Assembly: GCA_045124255.1 (NCBI GenBank)
Contig: JBGVLM010000019.1
Span: forward strand, 1 to 64,000
DNA: 64,000 nt
Reading direction: 5' to 3'
Source: Eshraghiella sp045124255
Lineage (GTDB): Bacteria > Bacillota > Clostridia > Lachnospirales > Lachnospiraceae
A program made the translations under genes and the position numbers. Below, piece after piece: positions 23,631 to 33,051 of the stretch; positions within the stretch are counted from its first letter, which is position 1, and each line of letters opens with the position of its first letter. Below the pieces are notes generated by a model that was not told the DNA's origin, made no database searches, and was given only the letters and a program-made list of their open reading frames with translations.

Positions 23631-23659
23631 TTGTTATTTTAGCTTAAATATGATAGAAT
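23631..23659 (+). promoter_or_regulatory. Promoter of the dnaX-ybaB-recR-jet operon
   Basis: TTGTTA (23631-23636) and TAGAAT (23654-23659) are separated by 17 bases, 43 bases before the dnaX start. Confidence 0.65.
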
Positions 23660-23702
23660 GATTCTGTTTGGAATTATTTAAAAAGATGAGCGAGGAAGCA
23701 TA

Positions 23703-25298
23703 ATGTCTTACACTGCTTTATACCGTAAATGGAGACCTGACAATTTTAATGATGTAAAGGGTCAGGACCATATAGTTACAACATTGAAGAATCAAATAGA
23801 GTCTGACAGAATCGGTCATGCCTATCTTTTCTGCGGCACAAGGGGAACAGGTAAGACCACAATGGCAAAGATTTTTGCCAAAGCGGTTAACTGTGAGCAT
23901 CCCGTGGACGGAAATCCATGCGGCGGGTGTGCGGTATGCAATGCGATTGCAAAAGGCTCATCACTTAATGTTATAGAAATTGATGCAGCCAGCAACAATG
24001 GTGTTGATAATATCAGACAGATAAGGGAAGAGGTAAGCTACAGACCTACGGAGGGCAGGTATAAGGTTTATATCATTGACGAGGTGCATATGCTTTCAAT
24101 CGGAGCCTTTAATGCACTTTTAAAGACCTTGGAGGAACCTCCGTCATACGTTATTTTCCTGCTTGCGACAACGGAGGCACATAAGATTCCGGTTACGATA
24201 ATGTCCCGTTGTCAGAGATACGATTTAAAAAGAATACCTGTTGATGTAATTACCGGAAGACTTCGGGAGCTTGTTACGGCGGAGAAGGTTCAGGTTGAGG
24301 ACAGGGCACTTCAATATATTGCGAGAATGGCTGACGGTGCACTTCGTGATGCATTAAGTCTTCTTGACCAGTGTATGGCATTCTATATGGGTCAGGAGCT
24401 TAAATACGAGGATGTACTTGAGGTCCTGGGAGCGGTGGATACTGAGGTGTTCTCCGAAATGCTCCGAATGGTAATTAATTCAGATGTTACGGGATTAATC
24501 GGCAGGCTGGATGAACTGATTTTACAGGGCAGGGATTTATCACAGCTTGTATCGGATTTTACATGGTATTTAAGAAATTTACTAATAGTAAAGACTGCAA
24601 AAAATGCAGAGAGCATGCTTGATATGTCTGCTGAGAATCTGCAAAGAATCCGCGAGGAAGCATACATGGTGGATGAGAACACTATAATGAGGTATGTGCG
24701 TATCCTTTCAGAGCTGTCAGCGTCGATTAAATTCTCTACCCAGAAGAGGGTGCTTGTAGAGGTTGCATTGATTAAAATGACAAGACCTCAGATGGAGAAG
24801 GATATGGAATCCATCTGTGAGAGGCTGAAGGCACTGGAGAATCTTGTCAAAGAGAAAGAGGATATGCTTGCTTTGGTGGCATTAAGACCTGAGAAGCCTG
24901 TTGGGGCAGCTCAGACGGCTGTATCAATGGAGGCAGAGCCGGCGGCAAAATCAGTCACGCCTAAGCAGACAATTAAAGCCTTATCCGGGGATTTACAGGC
25001 AGTTGTAACGAACTGGCAGGGGATTGTCGGTCAGACCGACGGCGTTTACACCAGCTTTTTACGCTCTGCAAGAATAACGGTAGTAGAGAACAGACTTGTT
25101 ATTGTTACGGATGACCCGTTTATACATTCGTACCTTAGCACGGAAGCGGCAATTGTAATGTTGAAGGACATTATTGAAAATACAATTGGCAAAAGTGTTG
25201 ATTTGGAAGTTAAATTACTTTCAGAAAACACAACCTTCGAGGAATCCTTTGAGGATGTCGAAGAATATGTTAAAATGAATATCTCAGTAGAAGATTAA
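23703..25298 (+). CDS. dnaX: DNA polymerase III subunit gamma/tau
   Basis: A 531-residue clamp-loader ATPase. The Walker A loop is CGTRGTGKTT (residues 44-53), four zinc-ligand cysteines lie in the NCEHPVDGNPCGGCAVC region (about 63-79), and Walker B is DEVHML (about 126-131); the sensor 1 and SRC (MSRCQRYDL) motifs follow. It loads the beta clamp and bridges polymerase cores. I see no convincing slippery sequence that would generate a short gamma form. An in-frame GAGCGAGGAAG site precedes the ATG. It heads the operon with ybaB, recR and the jet-like genes. Confidence 0.95.
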   Translation: MSYTALYRKWRPDNFNDVKGQDHIVTTLKNQIESDRIGHAYLFCGTRGTGKTTMAKIFAKAVNCEHPVDGNPCGGCAVCNAIAKGSSLNVIEIDAASNNGVDNIRQIREEVSYRPTEGRYKVYIIDEVHMLSIGAFNALLKTLEEPPSYVIFLLATTEAHKIPVTIMSRCQRYDLKRIPVDVITGRLRELVTAEKVQVEDRALQYIARMADGALRDALSLLDQCMAFYMGQELKYEDVLEVLGAVDTEVFSEMLRMVINSDVTGLIGRLDELILQGRDLSQLVSDFTWYLRNLLIVKTAKNAESMLDMSAENLQRIREEAYMVDENTIMRYVRILSELSASIKFSTQKRVLVEVALIKMTRPQMEKDMESICERLKALENLVKEKEDMLALVALRPEKPVGAAQTAVSMEAEPAAKSVTPKQTIKALSGDLQAVVTNWQGIVGQTDGVYTSFLRSARITVVENRLVIVTDDPFIHSYLSTEAAIVMLKDIIENTIGKSVDLEVKLLSENTTFEESFEDVEEYVKMNISVED

Positions 25299-25311
25299 TT
25301 AGGAGGATTTT

Positions 25312-25656
25312 ATGGCAAAACGTGGTGGATATCCGGGAGGAGCAATGCCGGGTAATATGAACAACTTAATGAAACAGGCACAGAGAATGCAGAGACAGAT
25401 GGAAGAGTCTCAGAAGGAATTAGAGGAGAAAGAGATTACGGCGGCAGCAGGCGGCGGTGCGGTTGAAGTAACAATCAACGGCAAGAAGGAGATTCTCAAG
25501 GTTAAATTATCTCCTGAAGTAGTTGACCCTGATGATATTGAAATGCTTGAGGATTTAATTGTTGCAGCAACTAATGAAGCAATTCGCCAGATAGAAGAGC
25601 TTTCACAGGAATCTATGTCTAAGATTACAGGTGGTCTTGGGGGATTTGGATTTTAA
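25312..25656 (+). CDS. ybaB: YbaB/EbfC family nucleoid-associated protein
   Basis: A 114-residue DNA-binding protein of the YbaB/EbfC family, which forms tweezer-like dimers and coats or compacts DNA. The N-terminus has a glycine- and methionine-rich segment (GGAMPGNMNNLMKQAQRMQ), then the long helix and the conserved KKEILKVKLSPEVVDPDDIE strand-turn. Its position between dnaX and recR is the classic one. An AGGAGG site precedes the ATG, and its stop overlaps the recR start by one base. Confidence 0.94.
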   Translation: MAKRGGYPGGAMPGNMNNLMKQAQRMQRQMEESQKELEEKEITAAAGGGAVEVTINGKKEILKVKLSPEVVDPDDIEMLEDLIVAATNEAIRQIEELSQESMSKITGGLGGFGF

Positions 25657-26252
25657 TGGATTATTACGGAAGTCAGATTAGTAAATTAATTGAAGAACTG
25701 GCAGCTTTACCGGGCGTTGGGGCGAAGACCGCACAACGCCTTGCTTTTCATATCATTAATATGCCCATGGAAAGGGCAGAAGGACTTGCCAATGCAATTA
25801 TTAATGCCAAGGAAAATGTACGCTACTGCAAAACCTGCTGTACACTTACCGACAGGGAGGAATGTCCTATTTGCAGCAATCCTGAGCGTAATCATAAGGA
25901 GATTATGGTCGTTGAGAATGCAAGGGATTTGGCAGCCTATGAGAAAACCGGCAAATATAAGGGCGTGTACCATGTTTTGCATGGTGCAATTTCGCCAATG
26001 CTTGGAATCGGTCCCGGAGATATAAGGATTAAGGAACTGCTGATACGTCTTCAGCAGGATGTGGATGAAGTTATTATTGCTACCAATTCCAGTCTTGAAG
26101 GAGAGGCTACGGCCATGTATTTATCCAAGGTAATTAAGCCTGCGGGAATTAAGGTAACAAGAATTGCCAGCGGCGTTCCTGTCGGTGGAGACCTGGAGTA
26201 CATAGACGAGGTAACCTTACTTCGTGCTTTCGAAGGAAGAACGGAATTATAG
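25656..26252 (+). CDS. recR: Recombination mediator protein RecR
   Basis: A 198-residue protein that with RecO and RecF loads RecA on gapped DNA. It has the N-terminal helix-hairpin-helix (LPGVGAKTAQRLAFHI), a four-cysteine zinc finger (CKTCCTLTDREECPIC, about 57-72) and a Toprim domain starting at MVVENARDLAA. The length is normal. Start and ybaB stop overlap (TAATG-type), so translation is coupled. Only 15 bases separate its stop from the jetA-like gene, with GGAGG in the gap, so the SMC genes downstream are probably read from the same transcript. Confidence 0.96.
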   Translation: MDYYGSQISKLIEELAALPGVGAKTAQRLAFHIINMPMERAEGLANAIINAKENVRYCKTCCTLTDREECPICSNPERNHKEIMVVENARDLAAYEKTGKYKGVYHVLHGAISPMLGIGPGDIRIKELLIRLQQDVDEVIIATNSSLEGEATAMYLSKVIKPAGIKVTRIASGVPVGGDLEYIDEVTLLRAFEGRTEL

Positions 26253-26267
26253 CAGTCGGAGGATACA

Positions 26268-27812
26268 ATGCCAAAAGAACATATTTTGGTTAATGACATA
26301 ATTACAGAACATAGGGAGCGTATGCTCAACCTGAAGAAATATTATCCATTTTTCAAGTTGTCCGAGACCTCTTTTTCATGGTTTATGGAAGGAAAATATG
26401 ACAATTTGGACATGGGTTATATTTTGATGGCTGTGCTGCGCTTTTTTATTGAGGAAAATAACTTTAAAGAGCAGGATGTAACCTATAACCGGTATGCAGA
26501 ATTTATGAATGACTGTATCAGAAGGGATTTTGGAATAATCCTTGATGAAGAGAACAATAAGATTCTAATCGATTATATTTTTGATAAATTAAAAAATGAC
26601 GGCAGGCCGTTTACTTTTGAATATTATGACCCTGTTGAAAGGGTAAAGAAGGTCTCCAGGGTCAGACTTTTGGAGAGCAGGATTCAGGACGGAACGGTGT
26701 GGTATTCAATAAGCCCTGACGGAATTGAATTCTATCTCGATACCAAGGAAATCAGGGATGAGAGTAAGATAAGTGTAGAACAGCTCCTTTTGGAGAAAAT
26801 GATTCGTTCAGAAGATTTTAAGGGAGGTACCGAGGTTGTTAAGAGAATCAATCAGGAGGTTGAAAGACTATGGTACCACAAGAACAAGGTCATTGACCTG
26901 CTGACCACCGATGTTTTTGCAGGAATGGAGGCGTATGAACATTTCTTTGACACGGGAATCAGATGGTTTGATGAGGAGCAGAAACTTTTTGTTAAGAATA
27001 AGGAACTGATTGAGACCGCCTTAAAACGTGCTGAGGGTGAGAAGCTTTCCGGTGATGCAGCGCAGTTTTACAGAACCTCTAATGAGATTTACCGTCTTGA
27101 TACGGAACTTAAGGTAGCCATGAATAATCACAGCGAATTATTGAAGGCGTGTACGGATTTGGGGATTAAGGCTGATGAAATTATACGTAAATCCAAATTA
27201 AGCAGGCTTCGCAGCAGATTTGATTTCATAAGTATGAGGGAGAATCTGATTCGAAAGGACAGAAGAGATGTTCTGGAATATCTGATACATCCTTTTCTGG
27301 AGCTGAAGCTTAATAAATATCTGGATTTGTCCAAGGTGGAGGATTTGTTAAGCTACAGACCCGAACAGAAGGAAGCGGCGGAGAAGGTTGTCAGGCTGCC
27401 GGCAGAGGATATTGTGTTTGAGGATGAACTTGCGGACAAGAGGTTTATCGGCAATGCAAGAACGCTGTTTTTGATTCTTCTTGAAATGCTTGATGAACGC
27501 GGTGAAATTACTTTAAGAGAATACAATGAGAGAGTAAGCAGTATTTTATCCACGGCAGTTTTTCAAAATGGGGATTATTATGCTTTTCTCGTACATTTAT
27601 GCGGAAAGAAAAGCTACACCCTGATTAAAAGTGACTCGGCGGAAGAGACATTTCTTGATGAGGGAATCAGAACATTTCTTGAGGAACCGGCATTTGCAAA
27701 ATATGTCGGAATGCGTTTTGAACTGGAGCTTGCGGGCGGAACAACGGAGGAGCTGCAGCTTGGCGGGTATGCAATCGTAACCAATTTTGTAATCCGAAGA
27801 ATTAATATATAA
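26268..27812 (+). CDS. jetA: JetA-like kleisin subunit (Wadjet/MukF-like; DUF5716-like)
   Basis: A 514-residue protein that I identify by its sequence style and position as the kleisin of a Wadjet type III or MksF/MukF-like complex. The N-terminal part (about 1-110) is predicted winged-helix, the middle is long helices (about 180-330) and the C-terminus (about 410-514) is a second winged-helix-like region (TLFLILLEMLDERGEITLREY). In MukBEF-type complexes the kleisin bridges the two SMC heads. Related proteins are annotated as DUF5716 or JetA in Lachnospiraceae, from memory. It is 15 bases after recR and 11 bases before the jetB-like gene. Confidence 0.75.
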   Translation: MPKEHILVNDIITEHRERMLNLKKYYPFFKLSETSFSWFMEGKYDNLDMGYILMAVLRFFIEENNFKEQDVTYNRYAEFMNDCIRRDFGIILDEENNKILIDYIFDKLKNDGRPFTFEYYDPVERVKKVSRVRLLESRIQDGTVWYSISPDGIEFYLDTKEIRDESKISVEQLLLEKMIRSEDFKGGTEVVKRINQEVERLWYHKNKVIDLLTTDVFAGMEAYEHFFDTGIRWFDEEQKLFVKNKELIETALKRAEGEKLSGDAAQFYRTSNEIYRLDTELKVAMNNHSELLKACTDLGIKADEIIRKSKLSRLRSRFDFISMRENLIRKDRRDVLEYLIHPFLELKLNKYLDLSKVEDLLSYRPEQKEAAEKVVRLPAEDIVFEDELADKRFIGNARTLFLILLEMLDERGEITLREYNERVSSILSTAVFQNGDYYAFLVHLCGKKSYTLIKSDSAEETFLDEGIRTFLEEPAFAKYVGMRFELELAGGTTEELQLGGYAIVTNFVIRRINI

Positions 27813-27823
27813 GAGGTTTTGAT

Positions 27824-28537
27824 ATGGAGAACAGAAATCTTGAGAAAGCATTGGATATTGTATCGGCATTAATAATGGGTGACAGTGTCGGTGCCTCCGG
27901 CAGCAATGCAATGCTGTATGAGGAATACAGCCATAACAGTGAGGTATATGACATCCTTATACGGATATTGAAGAAGCTGGACATACATCTTTACGAATAT
28001 AATAACTCCCTTATCATCAGTGCAGGTAATAATAACAGAGTATTTGGCTTCACTAATGAAGAATTGAAAAAGATTATGGGACTTAGGCTCAATAAAGAAC
28101 TTTTTATGGTCTATTTTATTATTTATAACATAATTACCGAATTCTATAAGGACTCTGCGAACAGTACATATCTCGAATATATCCGTATTGAGGATGTTAT
28201 TCGTTCAACAGATGCAGCGTTGTCAGGCCTGATTGACCATTCAAAGGGAATTGTCATGGAAGAGGCAGAGGAGGAATCCTTCAAAGCACTTGCACTACTT
28301 TGGGACGAGCTTCCGGTTGTAAGTGTTGATGATAAAAACGGAATTCGTGCAGCGAAGAATTCCAAGTCGGGTTATGCCAAAATAACCTTTAATTTCCTTG
28401 TGTCCCAGAAACTTTTTACCGAATCCGGGGACAGATACTTTCCGACGGACAGATTTAAGGGAATTGCAGAGAATTATTTTGAGGACAACAGGGGCAGACT
28501 TTATGAGATTATGAACAGCTCTGACGGAGAGGAGTAA
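27824..28537 (+). CDS. jetB: JetB-like KITE subunit (MukE-like; DUF6063-like)
   Basis: A 237-residue protein between the kleisin-like and SMC-like genes, the place of the KITE/MukE-type subunit. It appears to hold two winged-helix units; the C-terminal one includes ITFNFLVSQKLFTESGDRYFPTDRFK, a typical strand-wing pattern. KITE dimers bind the kleisin middle and DNA. The identification rests on order, size and predicted fold more than on unique motifs. It starts 11 bases after the jetA-like stop and ends 3 bases before the jetC-like start. Confidence 0.72.
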   Translation: MENRNLEKALDIVSALIMGDSVGASGSNAMLYEEYSHNSEVYDILIRILKKLDIHLYEYNNSLIISAGNNNRVFGFTNEELKKIMGLRLNKELFMVYFIIYNIITEFYKDSANSTYLEYIRIEDVIRSTDAALSGLIDHSKGIVMEEAEEESFKALALLWDELPVVSVDDKNGIRAAKNSKSGYAKITFNFLVSQKLFTESGDRYFPTDRFKGIAENYFEDNRGRLYEIMNSSDGEE

Positions 28538-28540
28538 AGA

Positions 28541-31500
28541 ATGGCACAGATTAACAGAATTCGTGTGAATAACGTTAAATATAATTTCGGCACGCAGTTT
28601 TATGATGATTTTCTTATGCGTTTATCGGGCAAAAACACAATTTATGACCTTGCAAACGGCGGCGGAAAGAGCGTGTTAATGCTCCTTCTGCTGCAGAACA
28701 TGATTCCGAACTGTACACTTGACGACAAGCAGCCGATTGAGAAATTATTCCGTTCCGGAAACGATAATACAACAATTCATTCACTTGTTGAATGGAAGTT
28801 GGACGCCTGTGACATCCGTAACGGCTGCAAATACATGACAACGGGCTTCTGTGCCAGAAAGGGCAGGGAGCAGGGCGAGGAGAGTACGAACAACAGGGAA
28901 ACTGCGAATATAGAATATTTTAATTATTGTATTTTTTACAGGGAGTTCGGCGAGAATGACATTAAGAATCTTCCGCTTGTTAAGAACGGTGAGAGAATTA
29001 CATATAACGGGCTTAAGACCTATCTGAGGGATTTGGAGAAAAAAGATTTTGGCGTAGAGGTCAGAATTTTTGACAGAAAGGGCGACTACCAGAATTTTAT
29101 CAGCAATTACGGACTGTATGAAAGTCAGTGGGAAATTATCCGCGGAATTAACAAAACAGAGGGTCACGTAAGAACCTATTTTGAGAATAACTACAAGACC
29201 ACACGTAAGGTTGTCGAGGATTTGCTGATTGAAGAGATTATTGAAAAATCCTATAATAACAGGATTCGCAAGGATTCCGAGTCCGGGGATGACGAGGAAA
29301 TGGCTAAGACCCTTATGGATATCAAGGATAAACTTATTGAGTTATCTAAGAGAAAGGGAGAAATGGGCAGATATGACGAACAGATTTCTCTTTTGGAGGG
29401 CTTTGGCAGCAGGCTTCATGCTTTTACTGAGGTTTTCGCAGGCAGAAAAGATGTTGAGTTAAAGCTTCTGGATGTTCTTTTTGCATGCAGGCAGAAGGCG
29501 GCAGACACGAAGAAACGTCTTAACGAACTGGAGCTTGCAACGGAGCAATGCCGTGACAGTCTGGCAAAGGAGGCAAGACTTGTGGCACTTGCCGAGATAG
29601 AAACAGAGCTTGCTGAACTTGAAAAACTCGAAAGTCTGATTAATGAGACAATGGCTGAACGCAATGCCTTGACAAACAATCGCAATGCTCTTAAGGATGA
29701 GTTATATATGCACGAAAATGCCGCAGATTATCAGGACTATCTGACCAATAAGCGTCAGTATGACGAGACTAAGGCATTGATTAACAGCAGTAATTCTGAC
29801 GGTCAGAATACTCTTAATGAAATGGCAGGGCTTGCCGCTGCAAAGGAGCTTATTGTTAATGAGAAAAGCAGCACACTTAATGCACGTAAGGATGAGCTTT
29901 TTGAGAAATATCAGACTGCATCGTCAGAATATGACAGTGCAAGTGCAAAGCAGCAGCAGGTTTACGGAAGCGTAAAGGTCTGCGAGGGCCTTTTGCAGGG
30001 ACTTGAGTCTGAAATTTCCGCAATTGAACAGGAATTGGCAGAACTGCTTAAGGAAAGCGGTCTGCTGGTTGCCGACAATGCCTGGGATATGTGTGAAAGC
30101 ACCAGGAGCAAAGCAGAAAGTGCAGAAAAAAATATTGAACAGCTTGAGGCTGCTGTCAGGGAGACGGAGAGCCGGCTTGGAATAATAAACAGCAATGGAA
30201 TTGTAATTGAGAGTGAAATAGCAAAGCTTAACGATGAGGAGCAAAGCCTTCAGAATGAGCTTGGTGAAGCTATAGCAATACAGGAGAAAACGGATAAGAT
30301 AAAAAATATCTACAATGCCGCCAACAGCGAACAGCTTGAAACAATTCTTGAGGAACTTCTGTACAGACTTAACCGCGAGAGAACGGATAATGAACAGCAG
30401 CTTGAAAAGCTTGTGGCATATGAAAACGATATTAAGAACCACAGACTGCCGGAGTATGAGCTTCCGTATAATTCAGTGCTTAAATATCTGAAAAGCCGCT
30501 ACGGCGAAATTATAATGAGCGGCAATGATATTTTATCTGAAATGGGTAATAATGCCACGGAAGTGCTTTCCGTGCTGCCACAGGCACCTTTTGCGGTCTT
30601 TGTTAAGGCTTCTGATGATTTGTATAAAGAAATCTGCCGGGACAAGGTGTTGGAAACCCTTAACACGGGCGGCTATATAATACCGGTGCTTAAATATTCC
30701 GTAATTGAAGATGGTTTACAGCCGTTTGAGACGGAGGCGGCATTTGGCGCCTGCCGTAATATGGGTTTTCTTTGGGACGAGGCAATGCTTGCCGCAGAAA
30801 TACAGAAGAATGCTGAAGAAATCAGCCACTATCAGGATATTGTCGGAAAATGTGCTGATAAATGCAGGATGGTTGCCGAGGATGAGATTTTTATAAAATC
30901 TGTCAGGGGAGTTAAGGACGCAGACTCAATAAACAGCAGGATACAGAGTATTCAGCGGGAAAGGGACAGACTTTTAAAACAGAAGGAAAACGAAATAATT
31001 AAAACCGGTGAACTTAAAGAAAAGCTTGTTGAATTAGCGGACGGAATCAGCAGTGAAAAGAAGCACCTTGAGGAATTCAGAAGGATGGCTGCACTTTATG
31101 AAAAAGCGGCCGCAAAAAATGATTTATTAAATAATAAATATTCAAGGCTTAAGGAAGAAGAAAATAAGCTTGACGAGGCGAAACGCAGTTACAGCAATAT
31201 AGTAAAAAAGGCGGCGGACAGAAACAGAGAACTTGTGCAGTCCAAATCTGAGTATGAGCATACAATGCAGCAGCTTGATGAGTGCATAAGGGATTTTGAG
31301 GTTAATTTTAAGCCGTATCTTCAGAAGAATGTTTCACCGGTGAGCGGATTAACGGAGGAGGAGCTTAATGCACAGATGGCAGCTCTCCGCAAAATCGTAT
31401 CAGGTGAGCTTGGCGATATTTCTGATAAGGAAAAACTGCTTGCGAGCTATGAGGCAGCAATGAAGAAGAGTGCCGACAATATTCTGTACAGGGGTATGAC

Positions 31501-32962
31501 AATGGAGGAGGCTGCCAAAGCATACGAAGAAGGCAGACTTAATCCATGCAGCATTGAAGAAAGGCTCAGGCTCAAAATCCGGATTCAGGAGGCGGACAAG
31601 GCAGCTGCCGCCCTTGACGGTACCCTTGACGCACAGAGTGCCCAAAAGAACCGCATGGAGGGCAGTATTGAGCATGGCAGACGCAGATATCAGGATAAAT
31701 ACGGAGAGCCGGAAAGAGAGCATATAACAAATCCGCAGGCATTTATTGTTGCACACAGACAGGAAATGTCACGTATTGAGAAGGAACAGCTTGAAATTGC
31801 ACAGACCATTAAAAAGGTTGAGAATGATAACAAGGACATTCTTTTTATGGAAAAGGATGTTGAGAGAATAATAAGAAATGCCGGCATAGAGGTGGCTGAA
31901 AACATAAATCCTGAGGGTACCTATCAGGAGCCGGCAGCAGAGGATTACGAGAAGCTGCAGAAGCAGTTTGAAAAGCTGCAGAAGGAAGAAAACAGACTCC
32001 GAAGCAGGTTTGTTGAGGATAAGCAGGAGCTTGTGGATTCTCTTAACAGGCTTGGGGCGTATGAGCTTGCAGGAGAAGTCAGAAGCAGTCTTTTGGCACC
32101 TTCAGAGGCCGCTGATGTGGAGGAAATGATTAAAAGCATACAGGAAACCAATGAATGTATTGCTCTTGAGCGTGACCGCATTGAGAAAAGCATAGCTGAT
32201 ATGGAAAGAATCAAGGACAGCTTTGAAAACCGCTGTGTTCAGATTTGCAGCAACATACGGACCGAACTTGACAGATTGCCGAAACTTTCAAGAATTACGA
32301 TGGATGACGAGGTTATTCCGATAATAACATTGTCAATTCCATATATTAAAGAAGAATTGTATAAGGACAGAATGTCAGTATATATTAATGAAACTGTTGC
32401 AGGTGCGGAGACTTTTGACAATCCGGCTGACAAGCTTAAATATATGAAGAACCGCCTGTCATGGAAGAGGATGTTTTCAGTTATTGTCACGGATATGAAC
32501 AGCATTAAGCTATGTCTTTATAAGCGTGAGCATATTAAGGACCAGAGCCGCTATCTCAAATACGAGGAGGCGGTCGGAAGTACCGGACAGTCACAGGGTA
32601 TTTACATACAGTTCCTTATTGCGGTTATTCATTACATTTCAAGCCTGAATGCATTGGGCAAGGATGTTTCGGTAATCGGCAAAACAATTTTTATTGACAA
32701 TCCGTTTGGTGCAGCCAAGGATGTATATATCTGGGAGCCTATTTTTAAACTTCTGAAAACCAATCATGTACAGCTTGTTGTGCCGGCACGTGGAGCAACA
32801 CCGGCAATTACTAAAATGTTTGATGTGAATTATGTGCTGGGACAGAAGATGAGTGCAGGCAGACAGCAGACAGTGGTTGTGGATTACAGAAGCCAGGTTG
32901 AAACAGAAGAAATGGACTATAATATCATGGAATATGAACAAACAATGTTAGACATATTGTAA
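28541..32962 (+). CDS. jetC: JetC-like SMC ATPase (MukB-like)
   Basis: A 1473-residue SMC-type ATPase, close in size to MukB. The N-terminal head has Walker A ANGGGKSVLML (about 38-48). Two long coiled-coil stretches follow (about 240-560 and 690-1250), with a globular hinge-like part between (about 575-690). The C-terminal head carries the signature-like STGQSQG (1347-1353) and a Walker B TIFIDNPFGAA with D1386 and N1387, where classical SMC proteins have Asp-Glu. With the two preceding genes it forms a JetABC set that would move or extrude DNA loops. The nuclease JetD is not in the window. Confidence 0.85.
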   Translation: MAQINRIRVNNVKYNFGTQFYDDFLMRLSGKNTIYDLANGGGKSVLMLLLLQNMIPNCTLDDKQPIEKLFRSGNDNTTIHSLVEWKLDACDIRNGCKYMTTGFCARKGREQGEESTNNRETANIEYFNYCIFYREFGENDIKNLPLVKNGERITYNGLKTYLRDLEKKDFGVEVRIFDRKGDYQNFISNYGLYESQWEIIRGINKTEGHVRTYFENNYKTTRKVVEDLLIEEIIEKSYNNRIRKDSESGDDEEMAKTLMDIKDKLIELSKRKGEMGRYDEQISLLEGFGSRLHAFTEVFAGRKDVELKLLDVLFACRQKAADTKKRLNELELATEQCRDSLAKEARLVALAEIETELAELEKLESLINETMAERNALTNNRNALKDELYMHENAADYQDYLTNKRQYDETKALINSSNSDGQNTLNEMAGLAAAKELIVNEKSSTLNARKDELFEKYQTASSEYDSASAKQQQVYGSVKVCEGLLQGLESEISAIEQELAELLKESGLLVADNAWDMCESTRSKAESAEKNIEQLEAAVRETESRLGIINSNGIVIESEIAKLNDEEQSLQNELGEAIAIQEKTDKIKNIYNAANSEQLETILEELLYRLNRERTDNEQQLEKLVAYENDIKNHRLPEYELPYNSVLKYLKSRYGEIIMSGNDILSEMGNNATEVLSVLPQAPFAVFVKASDDLYKEICRDKVLETLNTGGYIIPVLKYSVIEDGLQPFETEAAFGACRNMGFLWDEAMLAAEIQKNAEEISHYQDIVGKCADKCRMVAEDEIFIKSVRGVKDADSINSRIQSIQRERDRLLKQKENEIIKTGELKEKLVELADGISSEKKHLEEFRRMAALYEKAAAKNDLLNNKYSRLKEEENKLDEAKRSYSNIVKKAADRNRELVQSKSEYEHTMQQLDECIRDFEVNFKPYLQKNVSPVSGLTEEELNAQMAALRKIVSGELGDISDKEKLLASYEAAMKKSADNILYRGMTMEEAAKAYEEGRLNPCSIEERLRLKIRIQEADKAAAALDGTLDAQSAQKNRMEGSIEHGRRRYQDKYGEPEREHITNPQAFIVAHRQEMSRIEKEQLEIAQTIKKVENDNKDILFMEKDVERIIRNAGIEVAENINPEGTYQEPAAEDYEKLQKQFEKLQKEENRLRSRFVEDKQELVDSLNRLGAYELAGEVRSSLLAPSEAADVEEMIKSIQETNECIALERDRIEKSIADMERIKDSFENRCVQICSNIRTELDRLPKLSRITMDDEVIPIITLSIPYIKEELYKDRMSVYINETVAGAETFDNPADKLKYMKNRLSWKRMFSVIVTDMNSIKLCLYKREHIKDQSRYLKYEEAVGSTGQSQGIYIQFLIAVIHYISSLNALGKDVSVIGKTIFIDNPFGAAKDVYIWEPIFKLLKTNHVQLVVPARGATPAITKMFDVNYVLGQKMSAGRQQTVVVDYRSQVETEEMDYNIMEYEQTMLDIL

Positions 32963-32968
32963 CTTCTT

Positions 32969-32997
32969 TTGACATTGACATATTGCTGTGATAAAAT
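32969..32997 (+). promoter_or_regulatory. Promoter of the TPR/P-loop protein gene
   Basis: TTGACA (32969-32974, consensus) and TAAAAT (32992-32997) are separated by 17 bases and start 6 bases after the jetC-like stop, so the next gene has its own promoter. Confidence 0.75.
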
Positions 32998-33051
32998 TAT
33001 TCAGGGTTATTATCTTTAAATATAAAGAAAATGAAAGGCAGGGTGTACAAT

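Noticed and set aside
24590..24610. A-rich slippery site in dnaX
   Set aside because: A AAA AAT occurs but lacks a following stem or a useful -1 stop position, so I do not claim a gamma-form frameshift.
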